A stretch of DNA of 64,000 bases from Amycolatopsis thermoflava N1165 (GCF_000473265.1 NZ_KI421511.1:7723314-7787313); one strand, 5' to 3'. Positions 52,800-62,960 are shown, counted from the stretch's first letter. Numbers and translations: made by a program. Notes: generated from the letters alone by a model not told the origin.

Positions 52800-54338
52800 T
52801 CACGGCAGCACCTTGCGCAACAGCGTGCCCTCTTCGCCCGGCAGCATCGCCGCCGCGCACGCGATGCTCAGGTTCTGCGGGGAGATCATCTTGCCGAGCA
52901 CGCCGCCTGAGGAGTTGGCCGCGGCGAGCAGTTCGGGCGACAGCCCGGCCTGGTGCGCCGCGGTCACCTGGAGGGCGCCGAACAGGGCGTTGGCCGAGGT
53001 GTCGGAACCGGAGACCGCGACGCCGAACCATCCGAGCACCGGGGACAGGAACGCCAAGCCGGCGCCCGCGCCCGCGATGAAGTAGCCGATCGTGGTGGCC
53101 TGGCCGGACAGGTTCATCACGTACGCCAGCGCGAGCACGCTCGTCACGGTCAGGATGGCGAACCGCAGCTCGTGCACCGTGCCGCCCCATTCGCGCACCG
53201 CGTCCCGGGCGCGGACCCGCAGGAACACCGCGGTCAGGACGCCCGCGATCAACACGAGCGTGCCGCCGGTGCTCAGGAACGGCACCGAGAACGTGTTGCC
53301 GGACACCGGTTTGCCCGCCGAGTTCGCCACCGACAGCGCCGGCCAGTCGAACTTCCACGTCGCCGCGTCGAGCAGCCGCTTGACCGGCGGCAGCTGGCCG
53401 ATCGAGAAGATCACGATGATAAGCGCGTACGGCAGGTAGGCGCGGACGACCTCGCCGCGGTCCTCGGGCCGGTCCAGCGTTTCGGTGGCCACGCCGGTGA
53501 GCACCGCGGTCCGGACATCTTCGCGGGCCGGCTTGCGGGCGGCGGGCAACGCGACCAGTGCGGCCGCGCCGGCGAGCGCGGCGCCGATGTCGGCGAGCTG
53601 CGCGGAGACGTAGTTGGCGGCGGCGAACTGCACCACCCCGAACGCCGCGCCGCACACCAGCGCGGGCAGCCAGGTTTCCCGCAGCCCGCGACGGCCGTCG
53701 ACGATGAAGACCAGCAGCAGCGGCACGAACAACGCGAGGATCGGCGTCTGGCGGCCCACGATCGACGACACGGTGTCCAGTGGCAGCCCGGTGACCTGCG
53801 CGAGGGTGACGACCGGCGTGCCCATGGCGCCGAACGCGACCGGGGCGGTGTTGGCGACCAGCGCGACGACCGCCGCCCGCACCGGGGTGAACCCGAGCGC
53901 CACGAGCATCACCGAGCTGATCGCGACCGGCGCGCCGAAGCCGGCCAGCGCCTCCATCAGGGCGCCGAAGCAGAACGCGATGATCAGCGCCTGGATGCGG
54001 GGATCGTCGGAGACCCGGCCGAATGACCGGCGGAGGACGTCGAAATGCCCGGTGCGCACGGTGATCCGGTAGATCCACAGCGCGTTGACGACGATCCACA
54101 TGATGGGGAAGAGCCCGAACGCGGCGCCCTGGAACCCGCTCGAGATCGCCTGCCCGATCGGCATGCCGAAGATCGTGACGGCGACGATGAGGGCGACGGC
54201 CAGGCCGATCAGGCCGGCCTGGTGGGCCTTCATCCGGACCACGCCCAGCAGGACGAGGACGGTGGCCAGTGGGAGTGCCGCGACCAGCGCGGACAGGCCG
54301 AGTGAACCGGCTAGCGGGGCGAGCTCCTGCACGAACAT
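52800..54338 (-). CDS. lctP: L-lactate permease with premature stop before the last helix
   Basis: 512 residues from ATG 54338 (GAGGTC upstream). LctP/LldP features: FQGAAFGLFPIMWIVVNALW, GALMEALAGFGAPVAISSVM, SGSDTSANALFGALQ and GGVLGKMISPQNLSIACAAA. The frame ends at TGA 52800 after LLRKVLP. If read through, it continues SVGLLFVMCLIVVAQASFLS and ends GMLP at TGA 52725, matching the final membrane helix of E. coli LldP (ends LQAYVLTWMIP). So an in-frame TGA, possibly from TGG, removes the last helix. Lactate uptake would fit the neighbouring lldD. Confidence 0.9.
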   Translation of the reverse strand: MFVQELAPLAGSLGLSALVAALPLATVLVLLGVVRMKAHQAGLIGLAVALIVAVTIFGMPIGQAISSGFQGAAFGLFPIMWIVVNALWIYRITVRTGHFDVLRRSFGRVSDDPRIQALIIAFCFGALMEALAGFGAPVAISSVMLVALGFTPVRAAVVALVANTAPVAFGAMGTPVVTLAQVTGLPLDTVSSIVGRQTPILALFVPLLLVFIVDGRRGLRETWLPALVCGAAFGVVQFAAANYVSAQLADIGAALAGAAALVALPAARKPAREDVRTAVLTGVATETLDRPEDRGEVVRAYLPYALIIVIFSIGQLPPVKRLLDAATWKFDWPALSVANSAGKPVSGNTFSVPFLSTGGTLVLIAGVLTAVFLRVRARDAVREWGGTVHELRFAILTVTSVLALAYVMNLSGQATTIGYFIAGAGAGLAFLSPVLGWFGVAVSGSDTSANALFGALQVTAAHQAGLSPELLAAANSSGGVLGKMISPQNLSIACAAAMLPGEEGTLLRKVLP

Positions 54339-54536
54339 GCCGACCTCGATTCCACATCGCGGAAGTGGGGTTCCGCTGGGGGTGTCGAGGATCGTCCGGT
54401 TCCGGGAGCGGGTGGTCAAGCGAGGCGTTTCACTGATCGAGATGGCTCGGGGCGCTACGCGGGTTTCTCGATCGTCGGCTTCGCTTCGCTACTCCCCGAT
54501 CGAGAGGGGCCCCTTCCGAACCCGATCTTGAATTGT

Positions 54537-54600
54537 TCGGTTGCCGAGACACCGCGTCAAGGCGGGAAAGCGTGCCTTGACCCGGTGGCTCGGCAACCGA
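54537..54600. repeat. Dispersed hairpin element, copy 1
   Basis: Outer arms TCGGTTGCCGAG and CTCGGCAACCGA (12-bp perfect), inner arms GTCAAGGC and GCCTTGAC, loop GGGAAAGCGT. The same 26-bp core occurs inverted at 61614-61639. The gap 54339-54705 otherwise shows no gene; it has further short inverted repeats around ATCGAGA at 54438-54505. Confidence 0.9.
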
Positions 54601-54705
54601 TTTGGCTGGGGATCGGGTTGCGGGAGGGGAGTGGTTCGTGGGGTGGGTGCGTTTCGTTGCCGGGCGGCGGTTTGGTGGTTGGCGGGTGGCGGGTGGCGGT
54701 TTTCT

Positions 54706-55917
54706 TTACCGCACGGTGGCGTGGGTTGGTTGTAGGGCGTCGATCGTTCGCACGCCCAGTAGCTGCATGGTGCGGATGATTTCCTGTCGCAGGATGTCCA
54801 CGCAGCGCTGGACTCCCCGTTCGCCTCCGGCCATGAGGCCGTACAGGTACGCCCGGCCGATCAGGCACATCGACGCGCCCCGCGCCATCGCGGCCACGAT
54901 GTCGCCGCCGGAGAGGATTCCGGTGTCCACCCACACTTCCGCGTCGCCGCCCACTGCGTCCAGCGTGGGGGTCAGCAGTTCCAGCGGGGTGGGCGCTCGA
55001 TCGAGCTGGCGGCCGCCGTGGTTGGACAGCACCACCGCGTCCGCGCCGTGTTTCACCACGTCCCGTGCGTCGTCCGGGTTCTGGATCCCCTTGACGACCA
55101 GCTTGCCCTTCCAGGTTTCCCGCACCCACGCCAGGTCGTCGAAGCTGAGCGTCGGGTCGAAGAGGGCGTTGATCAGCTCCGCGACGGTGCCGTCCCACGA
55201 ACCGAACGACGCGAACTCCAGCGGCTCCGTCGTGAGCAGGTTGAACCACCACGCGGGGTGCGTCGCGCCGTCCAGGAACGTGCGCAGCGTCAGCGTCGGC
55301 GGGATGGTCAGGCCGTTGCGCACGTCCCGCATCCGCGCGCCGGCCACCGGGGTGTCCACGGTCAGCAACAGCGTGTCGTAACCGCTTTCCTCCGCCCGTC
55401 GCATCAGCTCCGCGCCCGCTGCGTGGTCGCGCCACACGTAGAGCTGGAACCACTTCCGCGCGTGCGGGGCGGCCTTCGCGACGTCCTCGATCGACGTCGT
55501 CCCCATCGTCGACAACGCGTACGGGATGCGTTCCCGCTGCGCCACCCGGACCACCGCGCGTTCACCCTCGTGGTGCATCATCCGCGTGAAACCGGTCGGC
55601 GCGAACGCGAACGGCAACGCCGACTGCTCGCCGAGCACCGCCACACTGGTGTCCACATCGGACACCCCGCGGAGCACGTTGGGGTGGAACTCCACGCTGC
55701 GGAACGCCTGCCGGGCGCGGCGCAGGCTGTCTTCGAGCTCCGCGGCACCGTCGGTGTAGTCGAACACCGCCCGCGGCGTCCGCCTGCGCGCGATGGTGCG
55801 CAGGTCGGCGATCGTGTGGGCGTTCGACAGGCGGCGATCGGTCGGGTTGAGCTTCACCGGTTTCGGTCGCAGGATCTGCTGCAGCTCACTGGGCCTCGGC
55901 AGGCGGCGTCGCGTCAT
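54706..55917 (-). CDS. lldD: L-lactate dehydrogenase (FMN), LldD
   Basis: 403 residues, alpha-hydroxy-acid oxidase family. FMN-binding FAFAPTGFTRMMHHEGE, substrate-binding residues in TVDTPVAGARMRDVRNG, active-site His in VVLSNHGGRQLDRAPTPLEL and C-terminal DTGILSGGDIVAAMARGA. It oxidises lactate to pyruvate and passes electrons to quinone. It lies between a lactate permease and aceE. Substrate could also be another 2-hydroxyacid. Confidence 0.92.
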   Translation of the reverse strand: MTRRRLPRPSELQQILRPKPVKLNPTDRRLSNAHTIADLRTIARRRTPRAVFDYTDGAAELEDSLRRARQAFRSVEFHPNVLRGVSDVDTSVAVLGEQSALPFAFAPTGFTRMMHHEGERAVVRVAQRERIPYALSTMGTTSIEDVAKAAPHARKWFQLYVWRDHAAGAELMRRAEESGYDTLLLTVDTPVAGARMRDVRNGLTIPPTLTLRTFLDGATHPAWWFNLLTTEPLEFASFGSWDGTVAELINALFDPTLSFDDLAWVRETWKGKLVVKGIQNPDDARDVVKHGADAVVLSNHGGRQLDRAPTPLELLTPTLDAVGGDAEVWVDTGILSGGDIVAAMARGASMCLIGRAYLYGLMAGGERGVQRCVDILRQEIIRTMQLLGVRTIDALQPTHATVR

Positions 55918-55945
55918 AGATACATCATCGGTGATGACGCCGTGC

Positions 55946-55980
55946 GAAGGCCACCCGCGCGAAGCACGCGGGTGGCCTTC
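55946..55980. terminator. Hairpin between aceE and lldD
   Basis: GAAGGCCACCCGCG and CGCGGGTGGCCTTC, 14-bp perfect arms, 7-base loop, 14 bp past the aceE stop. It has no T tract on the minus strand. Confidence 0.65.
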
Positions 55981-55993
55981 GAAAAACCGGAGA

Positions 55994-58801
55994 TCAGGCG
56001 TTCCCGGCGTCGGTCAGCTGCGGACCGGCGGCGGACACGTCGTGGATCCGGTACTTCCGGGCAGCCTCGACTACCTTCTCCTGCGCGACCTCACCGCGCT
56101 TGGCGAGCGCGGCCAGCGTGGCGACCGTGATCGACTCGGCGTCGACCAGGAAGTGCCGCCGCGCCGCCGGACGCGTGTCGGAGAAGCCGAACCCGTCGGT
56201 GCCCAGGGTGACCATGTCGGTCGGCACCCACGGGCGGATCAGGTCGGGCACCGCGCGCATCCAGTCCGACACCGCCACGACCGGGCCGGTCGCGCCGGAC
56301 AGGGCCTCCGTCACGTACGGCACGCGCGGCGAGTCGCCCGGGTGCAGCAGGTTGTCCCGGTCGATCTCCACGGCCTCGCGCCGCAGCTCCGACCACGACG
56401 TCGCCGACCACACGGCCGCGCGCACGCCCCACTCCTCGGCCAGCATCGTCTGCGCCTTGAGCGCGTCCGGCATCGTCACGCCGGACACCAGGATCTGCGC
56501 CTCCGGACCGTCGCCCGACGGCGCCTCCGCGTACCGGTACAGGCCCTTGAGCAGCCCCTCGACGTCGAGGTTCTCCGGCTCGGCCGGCTGCCGGTACGGC
56601 TCGTTGTAGACCGTCATGTAGTAGAAGACGTTCTCGCCGTTGCCGTCCGGGCCGCCCTCGCCGTACATGCGGCGCAGGCCGTCCTTGACGATGTGGGCGA
56701 TCTCGAACGACCACGCCGGGTCGTAGGCCACCACGGCCGGGTTGGTGTGCGCCAGCAGCAGCGAATGCCCGTCGGCGTGCTGCAGGCCCTCACCGGTCAG
56801 CGTGGTGCGGCCCGCGGTGGCACCCAGCACGAAACCACGCGCCATCTGGTCCGCCGCCGCGTACAGGCCGTCGCCCGTGCGCTGGAACCCGAACATCGAG
56901 TAGAAGATGTAGATCGGGATCATCGGCTCGCCGTGCGTGGCGTAGGACGTGCCCACCGCCGTGAACGACGACGTCGACCCGGCCTCGTTGATGCCCTCGT
57001 GCAGCAGCTGGCCGTGCTCGGACTCCTTGTACGCCAGCATCAGGTTGGCGTCCACCGACGTGTAGGTCTGCCCGTGCGGGTTGTAGATCTTCGCCGTCGG
57101 GAACATCGAGTCCAGGCCGAACGTGCGGGCCTCGTCCGGGATGATCGGCACGATGCGGTGGCCGATCTCGGCGTCCTTGGCCAGCTCGCGCACCAGCCGC
57201 ACGAACGCCATCGTGGTGGCGACCTCCTGCTTGCCGGAGCCCTTCCGGATGGCCTCGTACACCTTGTCGCCCGGCAGCACCAGCGGCTTGGCCCGGTTGC
57301 GCCGCTCCGGCACGAACCCGCCGAGGGTCTTGCGGCGGCCGACCATGTACTCGATCTCGGGCGAGTTCGCGCCCGGGTGGTAGTACGGCGGCAGCTTCGG
57401 GTCGCGCTCCAGCTCCTCGTCGCTGATCGGGATGCGCTGCGCGTCCCGGAACAGCTTCAGGTCGTCCAGCGTGAGCTTCTTCATCTGGTGCGTGGCGTTG
57501 CGGCCCTCGAACGCCGGGCCGAGGCCGTAGCCCTTGATGGTGTGGGCCAGGATCACCGTCGGCTGGCCGTGGTGCTCCATCGCCGCCTTGTACGCTGCGT
57601 ACACCTTGCGGTAGTCGTGGCCGCCGCGCTTGAGGTTCCAGATGTCGGCGTCGCTCATGTCCTTGACCAGGTCCTTCGTCCGCGGGTCGCGGCCGAAGAA
57701 GTGCTCCCGGACGTAGGCGCCGTCGTTGGCCTTGTAGGTCTGGTAGTCACCGTCCGGCGTCTGGTTCATCAGGTTGACCAGCGCGCCGTCGCGGTCGGCG
57801 TGCAGCAGCGCGTCCCACTCGCGGCCCCAGATGACCTTGATCACGTTCCAGCCCGCGCCGCGGAAGTACGCCTCGAGCTCCTGGATGATCTTGCCGTTGC
57901 CGCGCACCGGGCCGTCGAGCCGCTGCAGGTTGCAGTTGATGACGAAGGTCAGGTTGTCCAGGCCCTCGCCCGCGGCCACGTGGATGAGGCCCCGCGACTC
58001 CGGCTCGTCCATCTCGCCGTCGCCGAGGAACGCCCACACGTGCTGGTCGGAGGTGTCCTTGATGCCGCGGTCGCGCAGGTACCGGTTGAACCGGGCCTGG
58101 TAGATCGCGTTCATCGGGCCCAGGCCCATGGACACGGTCGGGTACTCCCAGAAGCCCGGCATCAGCCGCGGGTGAGGGTACGACGGCAGGCCGCCGCCCT
58201 CGCCGGCGTGCGACAGCTCCTGGCGGAAGCCGTCGAGCTGCTGCTCGTTGAGACGGCCCTCCAGGTAGGCGCGGGCGTAGATGCCCGGGGAGGCGTGACC
58301 CTGGATGAAGACGTGGTCACCGCCGCCGGAGTGGTCCTTGCCCCGGAAGAAGTGGTTGAAGCCCACCTCGTAGAGCGCCGCCGACGACGCGTACGTGGAG
58401 ATGTGGCCGCCGACACTGACGCCGGGGCGCTGGGCGCGGTGCACCATGATCGCCGCGTTCCAGCGGATGTAGGCCCGGTAGCGGCGCTCGATCTCCTCGT
58501 CGCCGGGGAACCACGGCTCGTTCTCCGTGGGGATGGTGTTGACGTAGTCCGTCGCGGTCAGCGGCGGGACACCGACGTTGCGCTCGCGGGCGCGCTCCAG
58601 GATCCGCAGCATCAGGTAGCGAGCCCGCTGCTGGCCGCCCCGGGCGAGTGCCTCGTCGAACGAGTCCAGCCACTCGGCTGTCTCCTCGGGGTCGATGTCG
58701 GGCAGGTGGGCCGCCAATCCGTCACGGATGACGCGGACCCGGGCCGGGGCCCGATCGGTGCTGGCGCCGGTGCCTGCGGCCTGGTCGTTCTGGGGGGCCA
58801 A
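55994..58801 (-). CDS. aceE: Pyruvate dehydrogenase E1 component AceE
   Basis: 935 residues from TTG 58801, chosen because GAGGAGA lies 7 bp upstream; GTG 58840 would add 13 residues. Homodimeric E1 features: [20 protein letters not shown], ThDP motif [20 protein letters not shown] and later [20 protein letters not shown], and [13 protein letters not shown]. It decarboxylates pyruvate and passes acetyl groups to E2, which is not in the window. Beside lldD and the fab genes it links lactate to acetyl-CoA and lipid synthesis. Confidence 0.96.
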   Translation of the reverse strand: MAPQNDQAAGTGASTDRAPARVRVIRDGLAAHLPDIDPEETAEWLDSFDEALARGGQQRARYLMLRILERARERNVGVPPLTATDYVNTIPTENEPWFPGDEEIERRYRAYIRWNAAIMVHRAQRPGVSVGGHISTYASSAALYEVGFNHFFRGKDHSGGGDHVFIQGHASPGIYARAYLEGRLNEQQLDGFRQELSHAGEGGGLPSYPHPRLMPGFWEYPTVSMGLGPMNAIYQARFNRYLRDRGIKDTSDQHVWAFLGDGEMDEPESRGLIHVAAGEGLDNLTFVINCNLQRLDGPVRGNGKIIQELEAYFRGAGWNVIKVIWGREWDALLHADRDGALVNLMNQTPDGDYQTYKANDGAYVREHFFGRDPRTKDLVKDMSDADIWNLKRGGHDYRKVYAAYKAAMEHHGQPTVILAHTIKGYGLGPAFEGRNATHQMKKLTLDDLKLFRDAQRIPISDEELERDPKLPPYYHPGANSPEIEYMVGRRKTLGGFVPERRNRAKPLVLPGDKVYEAIRKGSGKQEVATTMAFVRLVRELAKDAEIGHRIVPIIPDEARTFGLDSMFPTAKIYNPHGQTYTSVDANLMLAYKESEHGQLLHEGINEAGSTSSFTAVGTSYATHGEPMIPIYIFYSMFGFQRTGDGLYAAADQMARGFVLGATAGRTTLTGEGLQHADGHSLLLAHTNPAVVAYDPAWSFEIAHIVKDGLRRMYGEGGPDGNGENVFYYMTVYNEPYRQPAEPENLDVEGLLKGLYRYAEAPSGDGPEAQILVSGVTMPDALKAQTMLAEEWGVRAAVWSATSWSELRREAVEIDRDNLLHPGDSPRVPYVTEALSGATGPVVAVSDWMRAVPDLIRPWVPTDMVTLGTDGFGFSDTRPAARRHFLVDAESITVATLAALAKRGEVAQEKVVEAARKYRIHDVSAAGPQLTDAGNA

Positions 58802-59169
58802 GGGATCTCCTCGCCGGTTGTCACTTCGCGTGCGGGGCACGGATGCCTCAGTTCGGCCGTGCCCTCTCTGTCATGGTCGTCTAGTCCGGGCTTCCCGTCA
58901 TCGCTACTGAGCGGTAACGTTCACCTAAGTCCGCGCGCGCACGCGCGCGCGTTATGCCTACCCTAGGCCAGGTGTGCCCGGACGGGTGCCGCCGAGGGTC
59001 GTTTTGCGGTCGCGAACACGTCCCCCGGGGCCCTACGCTGCGCTACGAGTTGACAGAGATCCGGTGTGGACGGTTGCGCCGGAGGCTCCAGGCGTGTTCG
59101 CTACACCCATCCGTATGTCGAGTGGGCGGCGCCGTGCCGCCCGCGTCGTGAGTTGGAGGAGTGACAGCA
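58802..59169. promoter_or_regulatory. Divergent aceE / DUF3052 control region with CG-alternating tract
   Basis: A 368-bp gap without a gene. A run of alternating C/G with one A (58932-58952) could form Z-DNA. Next to it is the near-palindrome GGTAACGTTCACC (58912-58924). Promoters for aceE and the DUF3052 gene must lie here, but no clear -35/-10 pair stands out. Confidence 0.4.
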
Positions 59170-59601
59170 GTGGTCGCCGCTGGAGACGCTGAGTACAGCA
59201 GCGTCGCCGAGAGGCTTGGCATCAAGCCGGACATGGTTGTTCAGGAGATCGGGTGGGACGAGGACGTCGACGACGACCTGCGTGCCGCGATCGAAGAACA
59301 TATCGGCGGCGATCTCCTCGACGAGGACGCCGACGAGGTCATCGACGTGGTTCTGCTGTGGTGGCGGGAGGACGACGGGGACCTGGTCGACGCGATCATG
59401 GACGCCCGGTCGCCCCTCGACGAGAACGGCATCATCTGGGTCCTGACGCCCAAGACCGGGCAGCCGGGGCACGTGGAGCCGAGTGAGATCGCCGAGGCGG
59501 TGCCCACCGTCGGGCTCGCGCAGACCTCCAACATCAGCGTCGGCCCGAACTGGGCCGGGACCAAGCTGGTGCCGCCGAAGTCGAAGTCGAAGCAGCGCTG
59601 A
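59170..59601 (+). CDS. DUF3052 family protein
   Basis: 143 residues from GTG 59170; GGAGGA lies 9 bp upstream (GTG 59161 is too close to it). AEYSSVAERLGIKPDMVVQE, WDEDVDDDLRAAIEEHIGGD and GIIWVLTPKTGQPGHVEPSE are typical of this acidic actinobacterial family. The order aceE, DUF3052, ahpE equals that in Mycobacterium tuberculosis (Rv2241, Rv2239c, Rv2238c). Function unknown. Confidence 0.9.
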   Translation: MVAAGDAEYSSVAERLGIKPDMVVQEIGWDEDVDDDLRAAIEEHIGGDLLDEDADEVIDVVLLWWREDDGDLVDAIMDARSPLDENGIIWVLTPKTGQPGHVEPSEIAEAVPTVGLAQTSNISVGPNWAGTKLVPPKSKSKQR

Positions 59602-59663
59602 GCGGCCGCACGCTAAGGTGAGCGTGCGGCAAGTGCAACGTTGGCGATGTGAGAGGTGCTTCG

Positions 59664-60128
<465 letters not shown>

Positions 60129-60135
60129 TGCTCGC

Positions 60136-60168
60136 ACCGGCGGCGCCCGTGGGTTGGGCGCCGCCGGT
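60136..60168 (+). terminator. Terminator hairpin after ahpE
   Basis: ACCGGCGGCGCCC and GGGCGCCGCCGGT, 13-bp perfect arms, 7-base loop, 7 bp past the stop and immediately before the tRNA gene. Confidence 0.75.
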
Positions 60169-60171
60169 CCG

Positions 60172-60243
60172 GGGCGCATAGCTCAGCGGAAGAGCACCTC
60201 CCTTACAAGGAGGGGGTCGCAGGTTCGAACCCTGCTGCGCCCA
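60172..60243 (+). tRNA. tRNA-Val (anticodon TAC)
   Basis: A complete cloverleaf: acceptor GGGCGCA pairing with TGCGCCC, D-arm GCTC...GAGC, anticodon stem CCTCC/GGAGG with loop CTTACAA (anticodon TAC at 60204-60206), and T-arm with GGTTCGAACC. CCA is not encoded. Confidence 0.96.
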
Positions 60244-60401
60244 CCGTTTTCGATGGCCGGTGGCCCGTTGTGGGCAGGCGCCGGATGGGTCGGCCGGCCC
60301 ACCCGTAGGGGTCTTCTTTCTCGGAGTGGCGCCGGACGGGCGCGCCCGTTGCGCCATCCGGTGGCGTTCCCCGGGCGGGGTTCTTCTGCCACCGTCATCG
60401 G

Positions 60402-60611
60402 GTGCCGCCCGAGCCCGATCCGTTCAACCCCCGCCCGGCGCGGAGCGCGATGCTCACCGCGATCGGGTGGACCGCGCTGGTCGCTTTCCAGGTGATCGTC
60501 TGGGGCATCTTCTCCGACTGGGAGCTGTGGATGCGGATCACGCTTCCCGCGCTCAACGCCGTGATCGCCGGCTACTGGTGGGTCCGGTTCGTCCGCCTGC
60601 GACGGGAGTGA
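60402..60611 (+). CDS. Small membrane protein, unknown function
   Basis: 69 residues from GTG 60402 (ATG 60450 possible). Two hydrophobic segments (MLTAIGWTALVAFQVIVWGI and ITLPALNAVIAGYWWVRFV), Pro-rich N-terminus and basic C-terminus RLRRE. No clear ribosome binding site. No family is recognised. Confidence 0.5.
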   Translation: MPPEPDPFNPRPARSAMLTAIGWTALVAFQVIVWGIFSDWELWMRITLPALNAVIAGYWWVRFVRLRRE

Positions 60612-60691
60612 GCCGAATGCGCGCGCTTCCGCGCTGACGATCACCGGAAATTGGCGTGCGCGTCCGTCCCGGTACCGGGCAGGCTGCCGTC

Positions 60692-61408
60692 GTGGAACGT
60701 GACTTGATCTCGCGCCTCGCGCATGCCGACCATCCCATTGCCGCGCCCCTCGGGGACGCCGCGGTGACCGCCCTGCTGGAGCGGGCCCTGCCGCGCGGGG
60801 ACGAGCGGCTCCTCGACCTCGGGTGCGGTGGCGGGGAGTGGCTGCTGCGCGCCCTGGCGCTGGCGCCAGGCGCCACGGCGGAAGGCGTGGACGTCTCCGA
60901 AGCGGCCCTCGACCACGCCCGCCGGGAGGGCGCGCGCCGTGGTCTCGCCGAGCGGCTCACGCTCCACCAGACCGACGCGGCCGGCTTCGTCCCCGGACAA
61001 CCCGCCGACGTCGTGTTCTGCGTCGGCGCCACCCACGCCTTCGGCGGCCTCCGGCAGGCGCTCGCGGCGACCCGGAAGGTCCTCGCGCCCGGCGGGCGGG
61101 TCGTCGTCGGCGAGGGATACTGGGAACGCGAACCGAGCGCGGCGGCCGTCGAGGTCCTCGGTGACCTCGCGGACCTCCCCACCACGGTCGACACGATCAC
61201 CGCCGACGGCTGGGTGCCGCTCTACGGTCACCTCAGCACGCGCCACGAGCTGGACGACTACGAGTGGAACTGGACCGGCTCACTCGCCGCCCGCAGCCTC
61301 GACCAGCCCGACGTGCTCGCCATCGCCGCCGCCCACCGGGACGAGTGGCTGCGTGGCTACCGGGACTGCTTCGGCTTCGCCACGCTGCTCCTCGCGCCCC
61401 TCAACTGA
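60692..61408 (+). CDS. SAM-dependent methyltransferase (class I)
   Basis: 238 residues from GTG 60692 (GTG 60656 would add 12). Motif I is RLLDLGCGGGEWLLRAL; the acidic residue of motif II is in GVDVSEAALDHA; motif III-IV is PADVVFCVGATHAFGG. It has a C-terminal extension rich in Trp (YEWNWTGSL). It resembles small-molecule methyltransferases; substrate unknown. Confidence 0.85.
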   Translation: MERDLISRLAHADHPIAAPLGDAAVTALLERALPRGDERLLDLGCGGGEWLLRALALAPGATAEGVDVSEAALDHARREGARRGLAERLTLHQTDAAGFVPGQPADVVFCVGATHAFGGLRQALAATRKVLAPGGRVVVGEGYWEREPSAAAVEVLGDLADLPTTVDTITADGWVPLYGHLSTRHELDDYEWNWTGSLAARSLDQPDVLAIAAAHRDEWLRGYRDCFGFATLLLAPLN

Positions 61409-61477
61409 CCGACCCCTTTCCCGGGATCGGCGGCGCTGGTAGTTGTTGCCAGGGCTGGGCATCACACATGCACGCAA

Positions 61478-61541
61478 ACGCAAGCCGGCAACGCAAGTAA
61501 GCCGACTACCCCAACCAGCGACACGCAAGCCGGCAACGCAA
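61478..61541. repeat. Two 19-bp direct repeats
   Basis: ACGCAAGCCGGCAACGCAA occurs perfectly at 61478-61496 and 61523-61541, 45 bp apart, in the gap after the methyltransferase gene. Confidence 0.85.
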
Positions 61542-61597
61542 CGACACCGACCATTCCAACCAGACCTCCCCCGCCCCCGATCCACAGCCGATCTTTA

Positions 61598-61655
61598 GTC
61601 GCCGACCAGGCGTGTCAAGGCACGCTTTCCCGCCTTGACACGGCTGCTCGGCGAC
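61598..61655. repeat. Dispersed hairpin element, copy 2 (inverted)
   Basis: Core GTCAAGGC, ACGCTTTCCC, GCCTTGAC (61614-61639) is the exact reverse complement of the copy-1 core at 54556-54581. Outer arms are GTCGCCGA and TCGGCGAC: they differ from copy 1 yet stay complementary. Confidence 0.9.
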
Positions 61656-61821
61656 TGAAACACAATCAGGCATCGGGGGCGGGGGTGGTCGTAAGGTGAC
61701 CGTTTGGCGCCGCAAGGCGCACCGCCCGCAGGGCGGAAAAAGATCAAAAGAGTCCTCGCCGGACGGGCAGGCTCCGGGATGACAGAAAAGCACTTCACCT
61801 CACCTTGGCGAGGTGGTCGCC

Positions 61822-61966
61822 GGGTGGTCATCCCGTCGCCTTCCGGTTTGTGCATATCACCTTGAGCCAGGGCCGCAAGGTTGGCATGTTCGGCCGCCGG
61901 AGAGAGCCCGGGTTGCGGCCCTGGCTCAAGGTGATCGTCCGGTGTCAGGCGACGGGATGACCACCC
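61822..61966. repeat. Large nested palindrome
   Basis: Outer perfect 19-bp arms (61822-61840 and 61948-61966; GGGTGGTCATCCCGTCGCC) enclose inner perfect 22-bp arms (61857-61878 and 61913-61934). A 34-bp loop remains. The rest of the gap 61409-62027 has no supported gene. Confidence 0.92.
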
Positions 61967-62027
61967 AGCTACCTTGTGGTCACTGCAGGCGCTGGCGCGC
62001 CCTGTTTGGTGGTGGGATTGTGGGGTG

Positions 62028-62960
62028 GTGAGGGAACGTGCTGTGGCGGCTCTGGCGGGTCTGGCCATCGGGGATGCGCTCGGTATGCCCACAGAAGGAC
62101 TGTCACCGGCGGAAATCACGCCTGTCACGGGCTTCGCGGCGGCGCGGGGGTTGCCTGCGGGCGGTGTCACCGATGACACCCAGCAGGCGATGATCGTCGC
62201 ACAGTTGCTGGTCTCCGGGGGTGGGCGGATCGACCCCCACGGGCTCGCCGATGCGCTCCTGGAGTGGGAGCGGGACCTGCGCAGCCGCGGCATTCGGGGG
62301 TTGCTCGGGCCGTCCACGCGCGCCGCTCTCACGGCCGTCGCCGCGGGGGAAGCGCTTGAGGAGGCCGGCAAGTACGGCACCACGAACGGTGCGGCCATGC
62401 GCATCGCCCCGGTGGGGATCGCGAATCCGGCCGACCTCGACGTGCTCGTGGACAGCGTGGTCGAGGCCAGTTGGGTCACCCACAACACGGGCGTCGCCCT
62501 CGCGGGGGCTGCCGCGGTCGCCGCCGCAGTGAGTGCGGGCGTCGGTGGGGCGAGCCTGTCCGAGGCGATCGACTTCGCCGTCGAGGCGGCGGAACGAGCC
62601 GCCAAGCGGGGGAACTGGGTCGCGGCCGGGGACGTCGCCGCGCGGATCCGCTGGAGCCGCACCATGGATCCGGCCGACGTGCCCGCGCTGATCGGCACGA
62701 GCGTCGCTACCCAGGAGTCGGTGCCCGCCGCGTTCGCGGTGCTCCGCCACGCGGAGGACCCGTGGCAGGCCTGTTGCACGGCGGCGAGCCTCGGCGGCGA
62801 CACGGACACCATCGCGGCCATCGCCGGCGCGATCGCGGGCGCCTGCACCGGCGCGGGCGCATTCCCGGACGAAGCCGTTCGCACGGTGACCGAGGTCAAC
62901 GACCTTCCGCTGCCGGAACTCGCCGACGATCTGCTGAAACTGCGCGCCAGAACCCGATGA
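62028..62960 (+). CDS. ADP-ribosylglycohydrolase family protein
   Basis: 310 residues from GTG 62028 (GTG 62025 is equally possible). AALAGLAIGDALGMPTEGLS starts the DraG/ARH fold. The dinuclear metal-binding residues are in GGVTDDTQQAMIVA and SLGGDTDTIAAIAGAIAGA. These enzymes remove ADP-ribose from proteins or small molecules. It converges on and overlaps the next gene by 65 bp. The upstream gap is full of inverted repeats. Confidence 0.92.
   Translation: MRERAVAALAGLAIGDALGMPTEGLSPAEITPVTGFAAARGLPAGGVTDDTQQAMIVAQLLVSGGGRIDPHGLADALLEWERDLRSRGIRGLLGPSTRAALTAVAAGEALEEAGKYGTTNGAAMRIAPVGIANPADLDVLVDSVVEASWVTHNTGVALAGAAAVAAAVSAGVGGASLSEAIDFAVEAAERAAKRGNWVAAGDVAARIRWSRTMDPADVPALIGTSVATQESVPAAFAVLRHAEDPWQACCTAASLGGDTDTIAAIAGAIAGACTGAGAFPDEAVRTVTEVNDLPLPELADDLLKLRARTR

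Noticed and set aside
61720-61742. Rho-independent terminator CCGCCC-GCA-GGGCGG followed by AAAAAG
   Set aside because: The A tract is on the wrong side for either strand; a T tract would have to follow the hairpin in the RNA direction.
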